Part shown: positions 1-7,714 of the stretch, in pieces
How positions within the stretch are numbered: the first letter of the stretch is position 1
Layout: every line of letters starts with the position of its first letter
Assembly (NCBI RefSeq): GCF_020194175.1
Contig: NZ_JADYVX010000004.1
Location: 305,001-345,596 of the forward strand
Source of the DNA: Bradyrhizobium sp. BRP22
Lineage (GTDB): Bacteria; Pseudomonadota; Alphaproteobacteria; Rhizobiales; Xanthobacteraceae
Direction: 5' to 3'
Length of the DNA stretch: 40,596 nt
Notes under the pieces: model-generated
Seen by the model: only the letters and a program-made list of their open reading frames with translations
Told to the model about the DNA's origin: nothing
Database searches by the model: none
Translations under genes and position numbers: made by a program

Positions 1-853
1 GTGGGTTGACGTGGTCGTACTTGCCGGTGACCCAGGTGAAAGTGTCTTCGGACGCCGCCTGGATCACGGCCTGATAATGCTTCGGCAGGCTGTTCCATTT
101 ATCGAGGTTCATGACGTTGTGGCCCTGGCCGGTGCCTTCCCACCAGCCCGGATAATAGTAGAACTTCGCGACCTTCACGAAGCCGAGCTTCTCGTCGTCA
201 TAGGGGCCGACCCATTCGGCGGCGTCGATAGTGCCTTTTTCCAGCGCCGGATAGATATCGCCGCCCGCGATCTGCTGCGGCACGCCGCCGACCTTGGCGA
301 TGATCGTGCCGGCAAATCCGCCGACGCGGAACTTAAGGCCCTGGAGGTCTGCCGTCGACTTGATCTCCTTGCGGAACCAGCCGCCCATCTGCGCGCCGGT
401 CGAGCCGGTAGGTGCGCCGATGCAGCCATATTCCTTGAGCAGGTCGTTGATCAGATCCTGTCCGCCTCCCCATTGCAGCCACGAGATGTGCTGGCGCGTA
501 TTGAGACCGAATGGCAGCGACGTGCCGAACGTGAAGGCCGGGTTCTTGCCCCAGTAATAATAGAGCGCGGTGTTGCCCATCTCGACGGTGCCGTTCGACA
601 CGGCATCGAGCACCTGCAGGCCGGGCACGATTTCTCCGGCCGCGAATGGTTGGATCTGGAAGCGGTTATCGGTGATCTCGGCGACGCGCTTGCAGAAAAA
701 TTCGCAGCCGCCATAGAGCGTATCGAGCGCCTTCGGCCAACTCGCTGCCAGGCGCCACTTCACTTCCGGCATCGATTGCGCGACCGCGGGCGCAGCGATG
801 GCGCTCGCGGCGAGCGAGATGCCGCCTGCCTTCAAGAACTCACGACGTTTCAT
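1..853 (-). CDS. TRAP transporter solute-binding protein, TakP/DctP-like (3' end outside window)
   Basis: Periplasmic binding protein of a TRAP transporter, which captures an organic acid and hands it to a DctQM membrane pair. Only the first 284 residues are present; the reading frame runs off the left edge without a stop. The N-terminus MKRREFLKAGG followed by an Ala-rich stretch ending in AVAQ is a twin-arginine signal with a likely cleavage site near residue 26. The mature part follows the TakP pattern of R. sphaeroides: WRLAASWPK, AAGEIVPGLQVLDAVSNG, GKNPAFTFGTSLPFGL, GAQMGGWFRKEI and EWVGPYDDE followed by a YYYPGWWEGTG segment. TakP binds alpha-keto acids, so an oxo- or hydroxy-acid ligand is inferred, not shown. 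It is the distal gene of a minus-strand cluster with an oxidoreductase, a dioxygenase and a GntR regulator. The dctQM partners should lie beyond the left edge. Confidence 0.9.
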   Translation of the reverse strand, partial: MKRREFLKAGGISLAASAIAAPAVAQSMPEVKWRLAASWPKALDTLYGGCEFFCKRVAEITDNRFQIQPFAAGEIVPGLQVLDAVSNGTVEMGNTALYYYWGKNPAFTFGTSLPFGLNTRQHISWLQWGGGQDLINDLLKEYGCIGAPTGSTGAQMGGWFRKEIKSTADLQGLKFRVGGFAGTIIAKVGGVPQQIAGGDIYPALEKGTIDAAEWVGPYDDEKLGFVKVAKFYYYPGWWEGTGQGHNVMNLDKWNSLPKHYQAVIQAASEDTFTWVTGKYDHVNP

Positions 854-982
854 GCGTTTCCCCTCTTGCTGGAGTCGATACTCGACAAGGGACAACGATC
901 TTGAGTGTCGTTTTTGGCTTCGTCGGTGACCGACGCTGGATTGTGGTGATTAGGTTCGCAGGCCTTCAACAGGCTCTTGTTA

Positions 983-994
983 TCGGAATTCCGA
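983..994. promoter_or_regulatory. Palindrome sharing its core with the GntR-gene operator
   Basis: TCGGAATTCCGA is a perfect 12-bp palindrome about 130 bp upstream of the TRAP binding-protein start, in the 231-bp gap after the SAF-domain oxidoreductase gene. Its core CGGAATTCCG is identical to the centre of the 20-bp palindrome at 4115-4134 in front of the GntR regulator. Inferred to be a second, weaker site for that regulator; flanking symmetry is lost beyond 12 bp. Confidence 0.4.
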
Positions 995-1084
995 AGTTTC
1001 CGGTTCCGACAGCGAGCATGACCGTTCGGGCACCGATAATCAAGCGCAATGCCTTATCGCAGTTGCGAAGGGCGCGCTGAATCT

Positions 1085-2425
1085 TCAGGCAGGCACGCGC
1101 TCGCCGCCTCCCGCCTTCGTCCCACCAAGCGCAGCTTCCATCGCCTTGCGCGTCTTGACCGTCTCGTTGCCAGTGTCGATCTCGACGTCGCTCCAGCGCA
1201 CCACCGCGCCATGCGCGATATTGTTCGTCAGCTTCACGCGATGGGCGAGCCCGATCGGCAGCGCGCCGGCGGCAAGGCTCGCCTGCGCCGGCATCAGCTT
1301 GCCCCACACCGTGTAGCCGCCCTCGCCGTCGAGCTCTTCGCCCGCGCGCAGATCGCGCTTGGCGACCGCGGCGACGTCACCGCGAAAGCCGTGCGGCTGG
1401 CCGGTCGGCTCATGACGCAGTGCCGCCGACAGCACCGAGATGTTCAGCTCGAGCCCGATCAGATGATAGGGCTTGTACATCGCCGCGTAGCGGCCGGAGG
1501 CATCGGTCTTCAGCCCGTACTGCTTGAAGCAGTCGGCGGCATAGTCGTTCGGCGCCTCCAGCACGACATAGACGCCCCAGCGCAGGTCGCGGAAGACGGG
1601 CCGACCGTCGCGTTCGATCGACGACACCACTTCCACCACGCCTGACTTCTCCAGCACACCGCCTTTCTCACGCGGCCGCAGGATGTGCGGGAGATCGTCG
1701 ACGCCGCAGGGTGGAAACAGCAGGCCGTCGGAGGGCACATCGAGGCCGGTGGCGTTTGCAATCGCCGCCATCTCGATCGCGGACTTGGTGCCGTCAAGGA
1801 ACGAGTTGAACATCTGCGGATTCATGCCGGCGGATTGCGCCTCGCCCGCGGTGAGGCCGTAGTGACTCCAGACGCCTTCCGGCGTCACGTCATGATAGGC
1901 CGGCAGATACTTGGTGCCCTTGCCGGCGGCGACGACTCGAAAACCGGTTGCGCGTGCCCAATCGACCATCTCTGCCGTCAGTGCCGGCTGGTCGCCATAG
2001 GCGAGCGAATAGACCACACCCGCTTTGCGGGCTTCTTCCGCGAGCAGCGGGCCCGCCAGCACGTCGGCCTCGACATTGACCATGACGACATGCTTGCCGG
2101 CCGCGATCGCCGCGCGCGCATGCTTGATGCCGACCGCGGGATTGCCGGTTGCTTCCACCACCACATCCATCGCGCCGCCGGCAATGGCGCGCGCGCCGTC
2201 ATCGGTGAACGTCGTGGCCTTGATCCGATCCTCGTCCCAGCCGACGGTGCGGCACGCCTCGCGCGCGCGATCGCGGTCGAGATCTACGATGATGGGCACC
2301 TCCAGTCCCGGTGTGTGCGGCACCTGCGACAGGAACATCGAGCCGAATTTTCCGGCGCCGATCAGCGCCACGCGAACCGGCTTGCCGGAGGCGGCGCGGG
2401 CTTTGAGGAGGTGGTGGAGGTTCAT
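1085..2425 (-). CDS. NAD(P)-dependent oxidoreductase with C-terminal SAF domain (homoserine-dehydrogenase-like)
   Basis: A 446-residue protein of the COG4091 type: an N-terminal Rossmann domain (VALIGAGKFGSMF, about residues 18-30) and a VVVEATGNPAVG loop as in homoserine dehydrogenases, a central catalytic region (AAGKGTKYLPAYHDVTPE), and a C-terminal SAF-like domain (about residues 340-430, AVAKRDLRAGEEL to AHGAVVRWSDVEID). SAF domains resemble antifreeze and FlgA domains, so such proteins are often misnamed flagellar. The substrate of this family is not settled; catabolic context argues against a threonine-biosynthesis role. The ATG at 2425 starts MNLHHLLKAR directly before the Rossmann fold. 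The frame stays open further upstream, but only through a palindromic repeat (2454-2557), so longer starts were rejected. Probably co-regulated with the PhyH gene 140 bp upstream and the TRAP gene downstream. Confidence 0.85.
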   Translation of the reverse strand: MNLHHLLKARAASGKPVRVALIGAGKFGSMFLSQVPHTPGLEVPIIVDLDRDRAREACRTVGWDEDRIKATTFTDDGARAIAGGAMDVVVEATGNPAVGIKHARAAIAAGKHVVMVNVEADVLAGPLLAEEARKAGVVYSLAYGDQPALTAEMVDWARATGFRVVAAGKGTKYLPAYHDVTPEGVWSHYGLTAGEAQSAGMNPQMFNSFLDGTKSAIEMAAIANATGLDVPSDGLLFPPCGVDDLPHILRPREKGGVLEKSGVVEVVSSIERDGRPVFRDLRWGVYVVLEAPNDYAADCFKQYGLKTDASGRYAAMYKPYHLIGLELNISVLSAALRHEPTGQPHGFRGDVAAVAKRDLRAGEELDGEGGYTVWGKLMPAQASLAAGALPIGLAHRVKLTNNIAHGAVVRWSDVEIDTGNETVKTRKAMEAALGGTKAGGGERVPA

Positions 2426-2453
2426 GGCGGGATGTCCGATGATCGTTGTTTTC

Positions 2454-2557
2454 GTCATTCCGGGGCACGCGAAGCGTGAACCCGGAATCCATCGGGCCGC
2501 ATGCGCGAGCGGAGAAATGGATTCCGGGCTCGACGCTACGCGTCGCCCCGGAATGAC
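2454..2557. repeat. Intergenic palindromic repeat, family 1 (GTCATTCCGGGG type)
   Basis: Outer arms GTCATTCCGGGGC and GCCCCGGAATGAC are exact inverted copies, and the inner arms (CCGGAATCCAT and ATGGATTCCGG) pair as well, so the whole 104-nt unit can fold into one long hairpin. A second member lies at 38730-38855. It sits between the PhyH gene and the SAF-domain oxidoreductase gene and may affect their transcript. Confidence 0.85.
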
Positions 2558-2568
2558 AGTGTGACAGA

Positions 2569-3369
2569 CTACTCCGCCGCCTGCCGCGGCGCACGCGCCA
2601 GCCGCAGCAGTGCGTCGTCTGCGACCGTCTGGATCGGGGTGAAATCGCGATGGGCAATGTATTCCGGCCGCGTCGGGGTGCGGATGTAGTTCGAGACCGC
2701 GTTCAGCGTCAGGTACACGATCTTGCGCGGGTAGGGCGTGATGTTGCCGCTCGATCCGTGCACAAGATTGCCGTGGAACATCAGCATGCCGCCGGCCTTG
2801 CCGGTCGGCGCGACAATGCCGCCGTCCTTCACCAGGCGTGTCACGGTCTCCTCGTCCAGCGTCCACAGCGGGTAGGAGGTGGTCTCGAGGTCATGCGCGG
2901 CCTTGAGGTCGCCGGCATGGTGGCTCTTCGGCACCAGCATCAAGGGGCCGTTGATCGGCATCACCTCGTCGAGGAAGATCGCGATATTCATCGCGCGCGG
3001 CTCCGGCATGCCGTCGTCGCGCTTCCAGGTGCCGTAATCCTGGTGCCACTGCCAGACGTCGCCGGTGAAGGCCGCCTTCGCGTTGATCTTGAACTGGTGC
3101 ATGTAGACCTTCTCGCCGAAGATCTGCTCGATCGGCTCGATCATGCGCGGATGCGCGCCGAGCGCGCCGAAGGCCTCGTTGTAGAGATGCGCCGCAAAGG
3201 CGGTGCGCGGCGCGCCGCTCTTTTCACGCCACACCTCGGGGCGGTTGGCATCGTAGATGCTCACCGCCTCGCGGGCGAGGAAATCAACCTCTTCCTGGCT
3301 GAACAATTCGGGCAGAAACAGCCAGCCCTCGCGGTTGAAGAATTCGATCTGCTCTGGCGTCAGTTTCAT
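2569..3369 (-). CDS. Phytanoyl-CoA dioxygenase family protein, EctD-like
   Basis: A 266-residue Fe(II)/2-oxoglutarate-dependent oxygenase of the PhyH family. The iron triad is visible as His109 and Asp111 (WHQDYGTW) and a distal His204 (LVHGSSGN), with an Arg about eleven residues later for the 2-oxoglutarate carboxylate. The stretch MHQFKINAKAAF, WHQDYGTW, DDGMPEPRA and PINGPLMLVPKSH parallels ectoine hydroxylase (EctD/ThpD). No ectoine biosynthesis genes are nearby, so the substrate is more likely a small hydroxylated compound of the catabolic cluster. The ATG at 3369 is preceded by GAGGAAG at good spacing. It lies 53 bp downstream of the GntR regulator gene on the same strand, so the two are probably co-transcribed. 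Confidence 0.88.
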   Translation of the reverse strand: MKLTPEQIEFFNREGWLFLPELFSQEEVDFLAREAVSIYDANRPEVWREKSGAPRTAFAAHLYNEAFGALGAHPRMIEPIEQIFGEKVYMHQFKINAKAAFTGDVWQWHQDYGTWKRDDGMPEPRAMNIAIFLDEVMPINGPLMLVPKSHHAGDLKAAHDLETTSYPLWTLDEETVTRLVKDGGIVAPTGKAGGMLMFHGNLVHGSSGNITPYPRKIVYLTLNAVSNYIRTPTRPEYIAHRDFTPIQTVADDALLRLARAPRQAAE

Positions 3370-3422
3370 GCTGCTTCCTCCTTTTGGGTTATCGTTGGTC
3401 TCTCGGTCGTGATGACGGAGCG

Positions 3423-4097
3423 TCACGCGGCGATCGTGGCTTGCCTCAGTCTTTGCTCCGTCATCCGTCCTGCGGTCTGCGCATGCGAAAGTGCTGCGGC
3501 TTCGGCCGCCTTCGCGTTGCCGGCAAGGATATGCGCGGCGATCTGCTCGTGCTCAGCCCAGGCGCTTTCGCGATAGTCGAGCTCGGCGAGCACGGTCGCC
3601 ATCGAGCGGCGCATATGCGCCCATTGCGGCGCGATCATCTCCTCGATCGCGGGATTGCCTGACATCGCATAGATCGCGCCGTGGAAATCGACGTCGCGCG
3701 CGATCAGTTCCGAAAGCGGTGTATGTGCGTCGATCGCGCGTCCGGCCGTCAGCGCTGCCTCGAGCCGCGCGCGGCAGGACACGTCGGTCCTGCTGCGCCC
3801 GGCGGCGAGCTGCGCCGCCAGCGCATCGATCGCGCCGCGGACTTCGTAGAGCTGGCGGATGCGCTGCGGGTCGAGCTGGGTCACTTCGAAGCCGCGGCGG
3901 CCGCTTTCGGCGACCAGGCCCTGGCGATGCAGCAGATGCAGCGCATGCGACACCGGCTGGCGCGACACGCCAAGTTTTTCGGCCAGCTCGTTCTGGGTGA
4001 TCCGCTGCCCCGGCAGCAGCGTGCGGTCGATGATCGCCTCCAGGATCCGCGCATAGACCTGGTCGATCAGGTTGGGTAGCGGCTCGAGCGGCAGCAT
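3423..4097 (-). CDS. GntR family transcriptional regulator, FCD (FadR) subfamily
   Basis: A 224-residue regulator. Residues about 8-75 form the winged helix-turn-helix (QVYARILEAIIDRTLLPGQ, then LAEKLGVSRQPVSHALHLL as the recognition helix). The rest is the all-helical FCD ligand domain, with an acidic residue and histidines (RDVDFHGAIY, EHEQIAAHI) where FCD proteins bind a metal and a small organic acid. Such regulators usually repress their own catabolic operon until the substrate or an intermediate binds. The start at 4097 is preceded by AAGGAAA, and a 20-bp perfect palindrome lies 18 bp upstream, a natural autoregulatory operator. The downstream genes (dioxygenase, oxidoreductase, TRAP binding protein) are the presumed targets. 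Confidence 0.93.
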   Translation of the reverse strand: MLPLEPLPNLIDQVYARILEAIIDRTLLPGQRITQNELAEKLGVSRQPVSHALHLLHRQGLVAESGRRGFEVTQLDPQRIRQLYEVRGAIDALAAQLAAGRSRTDVSCRARLEAALTAGRAIDAHTPLSELIARDVDFHGAIYAMSGNPAIEEMIAPQWAHMRRSMATVLAELDYRESAWAEHEQIAAHILAGNAKAAEAAALSHAQTAGRMTEQRLRQATIAA

Positions 4098-4114
4098 GCC
4101 GAGCGTTTCCTTCG

Positions 4115-4134
4115 GAATACGGAATTCCGTATTC
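4115..4134. promoter_or_regulatory. Perfect 20-bp palindrome, probable GntR operator
   Basis: GAATACGGAATTCCGTATTC is a perfect 20-bp palindrome ending 18 bp upstream of the GntR start codon, overlapping where its promoter or leader must lie. Position and symmetry suit a dimeric FCD-type repressor controlling its own transcript. The core recurs at 983-994. Confidence 0.65.
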
Positions 4135-4191
4135 GGAAAGGCTACGCCCGGCGCTAAGTGCCGTCAAGGCGAAACCGGAATGCCGCTCGTC

Positions 4192-5058
4192 CTAATTACC
4201 CGGGCGCAACTCGACGTCGAATGCAGCGATGCGCTCGGCATCGGCAATGGCCTCGAACGCGGTGATCCTGTCGCCAGCAATGGTGAACCGCAGCACGATC
4301 CGCAATTGTCCCTCGAGGATGACCGCCAGTGCCGGCTCGCCGTCGACCAACGCGGGTTTTGCGGCCTGCGCCCGTCCCTTGAAGGTTTCGGCGACGGCCA
4401 TCGCGCCGCGGATTTCCGCCAGCGATCCCAATCGGTGCGCCGCCGCATCGGCCCGGAACACGACATCGGGATCGAGCACCGCGAGCAGCCCTTCGAAATC
4501 GCCGTCGCGCGAGGCCGCCAGGAATGCCTCCACGATCCTGCGCTGCCGTGGCGCATCGCCATCGGCGGCCTCGCGGGAGCCCTGCACGCGGCGCCGGGCA
4601 CGGCTCGCCAACTGGCGCGCTGCCGCCGGCGTACGGCCGACGATCGGCGCGATCTCCTCGAACGGAACGGCGAACATGTCGTGCAGCACGAAAGCGAGCC
4701 GTTCGGCAGGCGCGAGCGCATCCAGCACCACCAATAGCGCCGCGCCGACGGAATCGGCCATCTCGGCGTCGCGCTCGTGGCTATCGTGCGCGGCGGGCTC
4801 GGGCACGTGCGGCCCCATCGGTTCCTCGCGGCGCGCCTTGCGCGCGCGCAGCATGTCGAGACAGACGCGGGCGACCACGGTGGTGAGCCAGCCCGCCAGA
4901 TTTTCCACCGCGGAGGCATCGGTGCGGCTCAGTCGCAGCCAGGTTTCCTGCACCGCATCGTCGACTTCGCTGGTTGAGCCGAGCATGCGGTAGGCCACCG
5001 CGCGCAGATGGCCTCGGTTGCTCTCGAACTGCGCGGCCAGAAAATTTTTCTCGTCCAT
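4192..5058 (-). CDS. ECF sigma factor, ECF41 (SigJ-like) with C-terminal SnoaL-like domain
   Basis: A 288-residue extracytoplasmic-function sigma factor. Sigma region 2 is at residues about 12-80 (AYRMLGSTSEVDDAVQETWLRL, WLTTVVARVCLDMLRARKAR) and region 4 at about 110-160 (LAPAERLAFVLHDMFAVPF, VGRTPAAARQLASRARRRV). The remaining 120 residues form a SnoaL/NTF2-like domain (FLAASRDGDFEGLLAVLDP) typical of ECF41. There that domain replaces an anti-sigma factor and tunes activity. The linker reads GPHVPEP, a variant of the WLPEP motif of the group. ECF41 genes are characteristically next to a carboxymuconolactone-decarboxylase-type, oxidoreductase or epimerase gene. Here the divergent gene at 5168 is exactly such a partner and carries a matching promoter. 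The signal sensed is unknown. Confidence 0.93.
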   Translation of the reverse strand: MDEKNFLAAQFESNRGHLRAVAYRMLGSTSEVDDAVQETWLRLSRTDASAVENLAGWLTTVVARVCLDMLRARKARREEPMGPHVPEPAAHDSHERDAEMADSVGAALLVVLDALAPAERLAFVLHDMFAVPFEEIAPIVGRTPAAARQLASRARRRVQGSREAADGDAPRQRRIVEAFLAASRDGDFEGLLAVLDPDVVFRADAAAHRLGSLAEIRGAMAVAETFKGRAQAAKPALVDGEPALAVILEGQLRIVLRFTIAGDRITAFEAIADAERIAAFDVELRPGN

Positions 5059-5114
5059 CGGTCACACTCTTCATCTCGGGTCCGTCATGGACATGACGAA
5101 GCAAATCCGGCCGG

Positions 5115-5142
5115 TGTGACAGCAAATCGGCTGGACTGCGTC
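5115..5142 (+). promoter_or_regulatory. ECF41-type promoter of the AhpD-like gene
   Basis: TGTGACA (5115-5121), a 17-nt spacer and CGTC (5139-5142) match the ECF41 promoter as I know it (TGTCACA at -35, CGTC at -10) with one mismatch in the -35 element. The -10 element ends 25 bp before the preferred start codon of the target gene, leaving a short leader. No comparable site was seen for the sigma gene itself. Confidence 0.7.
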
Positions 5143-5167
5143 AAAGCCAATGGAATGGAGAACAATG

Positions 5168-5623
5168 ATGCAAGCCCGCATGAACCACCCGGTCATGGTC
5201 ATTCCCGACGCCATGACGACGCTGCAGACGCTCAGCAATCTGCCGCATGGCAGCCTGCCGGAGAAACTGCTCGAACTCGTGCACCTGCGCGCCAGCCAGA
5301 TCAATGGCTGCAGCGTCTGCGTCGACATGCACCCGAAACTCGCGAAGAGGGCAGGCGAAACCGACGAGCGGCTGTTCTGCGTCGCCGCCTGGCGCGATGC
5401 GCCCTACTTCACCGACGCAGAGCGCGCCGCGCTCGCGCTGACGGAATCGCTGACGCGGCTCAGCGACCGCGAGGAGGGGGTGCCGGATGCGATCTGGCGC
5501 GAAGCCGACCAGCATTTCAACGAAAAGGAACTGGCGTCCCTGATCCTCGCGATCGCCATCATCAATGTCTGGAATCGCCTCAACGTCGCCGTGCGCCAGC
5601 CGGTCGGCGCATGGAAGGTGTGA
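5168..5623 (+). CDS. Carboxymuconolactone decarboxylase family protein (AhpD-like), ECF41 target
   Basis: A protein of about 151 residues with the AhpD-type core ELVHLRASQINGCSVCVDMH: a Glu, a CxxC pair and a His, the proton-relay set of alkylhydroperoxidase-like members. The second half (LTESLTRLSDR, LASLILAIAIINVWNRLNV) is the usual helical end of this family. Function is inferred to be peroxide or organic hydroperoxide reduction through the redox-active CxxC. Three ATGs lie close together (5150, 5165, 5168). GGAG at 5157-5160 is 7 nt from 5168 and only 4 nt from 5165, so 5168 is preferred; 5150 would place the start upstream of this Shine-Dalgarno sequence. It is divergent from the ECF41 sigma gene, which very probably controls it. 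Confidence 0.9.
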   Translation: MQARMNHPVMVIPDAMTTLQTLSNLPHGSLPEKLLELVHLRASQINGCSVCVDMHPKLAKRAGETDERLFCVAAWRDAPYFTDAERAALALTESLTRLSDREEGVPDAIWREADQHFNEKELASLILAIAIINVWNRLNVAVRQPVGAWKV

Positions 5624-5647
5624 CCGTCGTAACGCGTCTTGCCGGTT

Positions 5648-5750
5648 AGAGCGTTTTCGAGCGAAGTGGACACCGGTTCGCGGGAAGAAAACGCGTCAAA
5701 ACAAGAATCTAGAGCTTCGGTTCTGATTCAATCAGAACCGAAAATGCTCG
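5648..5750. repeat. Intergenic repeat, family 2 (AGAGCGTTTTCGAGCGAAGTGG type)
   Basis: This unit starts AGAGCGTTTTCGAGCGAAG and ends AAAATGCTC; it contains a perfect inverted repeat, CGGTTCTGATT and AATCAGAACCG around one base (5718-5740). Its GAGCG...AGTGG...ACCGGTT opening resembles the reverse strand of the element at 13415-13490. Such units are common between Bradyrhizobium genes. The rest of the 336-bp gap 5624-5959 shows no gene; the cyclase promoter should lie between 5751 and 5959. Confidence 0.75.
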
Positions 5751-5959
5751 ATTGCCGGGGCTCCGGCTGTGCACCAGGGCCGGTGAGGAGCTTCTCTCGA
5801 AGCCTCTTTACCGGCCGCATCCAATTTCTGGAACTGTGCTAAGTTCACGGACGCCGATCAGAGGCTTGGTCCAGGTCTCGATCGGCCGCGCTTTTCATTC
5901 TCGCATTTGCCCCCGTTCTGACTTCGCAAATCCTGCCTGTCACGCCAGAGCACCTTTTC

Positions 5960-7693
5960 ATGCTGCGACCGACCATCCGAAACCAGATCCTTGGCATCGC
6001 CATGGGCCTCATCGTGCTGATGGCCATCACCTCGATGTTGTCGACGGTGATGGCGAGGAGGATCGCCCATCAGCTCGACGAACTGACAACGAAATATGTC
6101 GAGGCCTACGGCCATCTGGCGCGCATGAATATCCGTTCGCTCGAGCAGGCCCTGGCCGTTCGCCGGATGGTGATTGCCAGGACGCAATCGCCGCCTGACG
6201 AGGCTGCCGTGGCTGAGCAGCAGAAGATTTACGAAACGAAGGGCCAGGACATCGACCAGGAGGCGAATGCAGCGCGTTCTCTCATCAACGCAATCATCAC
6301 CGATATGTCCACCGCATCCGACGACGCCAGGCTCGGCCGGATCGATGATCGAATCGAAACCCTGAACAATGATCTCCGCCGCTATCTGGGCGAGGAGCAC
6401 AAACGGCTGCTGCCGCTGCTCGAGGCCGGCAATCTTGCCGAAGTCAGGGCCAGTCTTGCCCGCACCGAGGCGCTGCGTGACGAGCTTAACCAGAAGGTGG
6501 ACGAAGTCCGAAAGGATATGCTGGCGCAGGTGCGCGCGGATGCTGCGGTGACTGCGAGGGATCAGCAACGGGCAATTCTGATTTCCGTCGTTCTGACGGC
6601 ACTTGCCGCGATACTGGGGCTGCTGTTCTCGTTCTTCGTCAGCACCGGAATTGCGCGGCCGGTCAGGCGCCTGCTGGAAGGGACCCGCGCGGTCGAAGCC
6701 GGCCGGCTCGATGGCTCGATCGACGTCACGACCCGGGACGAGATTGGCCAGTTGACCACGGCGTTCAACAAGATGGTCGAGCAGTTGCGCCATAAGGAGC
6801 GGATACGCGAGACCTTCGGCAGATATATCGATCCGCGGGTCGTGGAAGGGCTTATTGAGAAACACTCATTGACCGCGACCGATGGTCAGCGACGCGTCAT
6901 GACCGTGCTGTTCTGCGACATGAAAGGCTTTACGAGCCTCAGCGAAGGCATGACGCCGCAAGGGCTGGTCAAGGTGATGAATCACTATCTCTCCACCATG
7001 TCCGGCCCGATCCGTAGCCATCAGGGCATCATCGACAAATATATCGGCGATGCGATCATGGCCTATTGGGGCCCGCCATTCAACGAGGGTGCCGAACAAG
7101 CGCGGCTTGCCTGCCTCGCCGCCATCGACATGGCCGATCGCGGTACCGCATTGCGCACCGAACTGCCCGAATTGCTCGGCGTGCGGTCGGTGCCGAGCGA
7201 ATGCGACGTTCGCATCGGCGTTGCGACCGGCGAGGTGCTGGTAGGAAGCATCGGCTCGGAATTCATGATGAGCTACACCGTGATGGGTGACGCGGTGAAC
7301 CTTGCCTCGCGCCTGGAGGGCGCGAACAAGATATACGGCAGCCACGCCCTGGTTTCGGAAGCGACCATGAAAGCGGCAGCCGATACAATCGAGTTTCGCG
7401 AGGTCGATCGGCTGGTCGTGGTTGGCCAGACGCGACCGGTCACGGTGTTCGAGGTCATAGGCCGCAAGGGCGACCTCAGCCCGGCGCAATTGACATTGTT
7501 GAAAAGATACTCCGAAGGACTTGCCGCTTATCGCGACCGCCATTGGGACCACGCGCTGCAGGCGTTCAGGGAGGCGCTTGAAGCGGTTCCGGCTGACGGG
7601 CCGTCGATGGCCTTTGTCAAACGCATCGATGGCTTCAAGACAAATCCGCCCGCCGATGCCTGGGATGGCTCATGGTATCTCGACCACAAATGA
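5960..7693 (+). CDS. Membrane class III adenylate cyclase with HAMP domain
   Basis: A 577-residue protein that should convert ATP to cAMP at the inner membrane. Order: membrane segment at residues about 9-31, a periplasmic helical sensor at about 33-200, a second membrane segment at about 205-229, HAMP at about 230-283 (ARPVRRLLEGTRAVEAG, DEIGQLTTAFNKMVEQL), the cyclase domain at about 310-485, and a helical TPR-like tail at about 505-550. Both metal aspartates are present (Asp320 in FCDMKGF, Asp364 in YIGDAIM). So are Lys360 and Asp444, expected for adenine recognition, and Asn447 and Arg451 of the transition-state pair (GDAVNLASRLE). It is therefore probably active and ATP-specific. The start at 5960 begins just before the first membrane helix, although its ribosome site is weak. 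No obvious operon partner; the next gene converges on it. Confidence 0.93.
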   Translation: MLRPTIRNQILGIAMGLIVLMAITSMLSTVMARRIAHQLDELTTKYVEAYGHLARMNIRSLEQALAVRRMVIARTQSPPDEAAVAEQQKIYETKGQDIDQEANAARSLINAIITDMSTASDDARLGRIDDRIETLNNDLRRYLGEEHKRLLPLLEAGNLAEVRASLARTEALRDELNQKVDEVRKDMLAQVRADAAVTARDQQRAILISVVLTALAAILGLLFSFFVSTGIARPVRRLLEGTRAVEAGRLDGSIDVTTRDEIGQLTTAFNKMVEQLRHKERIRETFGRYIDPRVVEGLIEKHSLTATDGQRRVMTVLFCDMKGFTSLSEGMTPQGLVKVMNHYLSTMSGPIRSHQGIIDKYIGDAIMAYWGPPFNEGAEQARLACLAAIDMADRGTALRTELPELLGVRSVPSECDVRIGVATGEVLVGSIGSEFMMSYTVMGDAVNLASRLEGANKIYGSHALVSEATMKAAADTIEFREVDRLVVVGQTRPVTVFEVIGRKGDLSPAQLTLLKRYSEGLAAYRDRHWDHALQAFREALEAVPADGPSMAFVKRIDGFKTNPPADAWDGSWYLDHK

Positions 7694-7714
7694 TGTGGCG
7701 AATATGACCGGCCG

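Noticed and set aside
11..904. 297-codon open frame on the plus strand over the TRAP gene
   Set aside because: It is the antisense of the Tat-signal-bearing TRAP binding protein; high-GC DNA leaves such frames open, and the translation has no family-like features.
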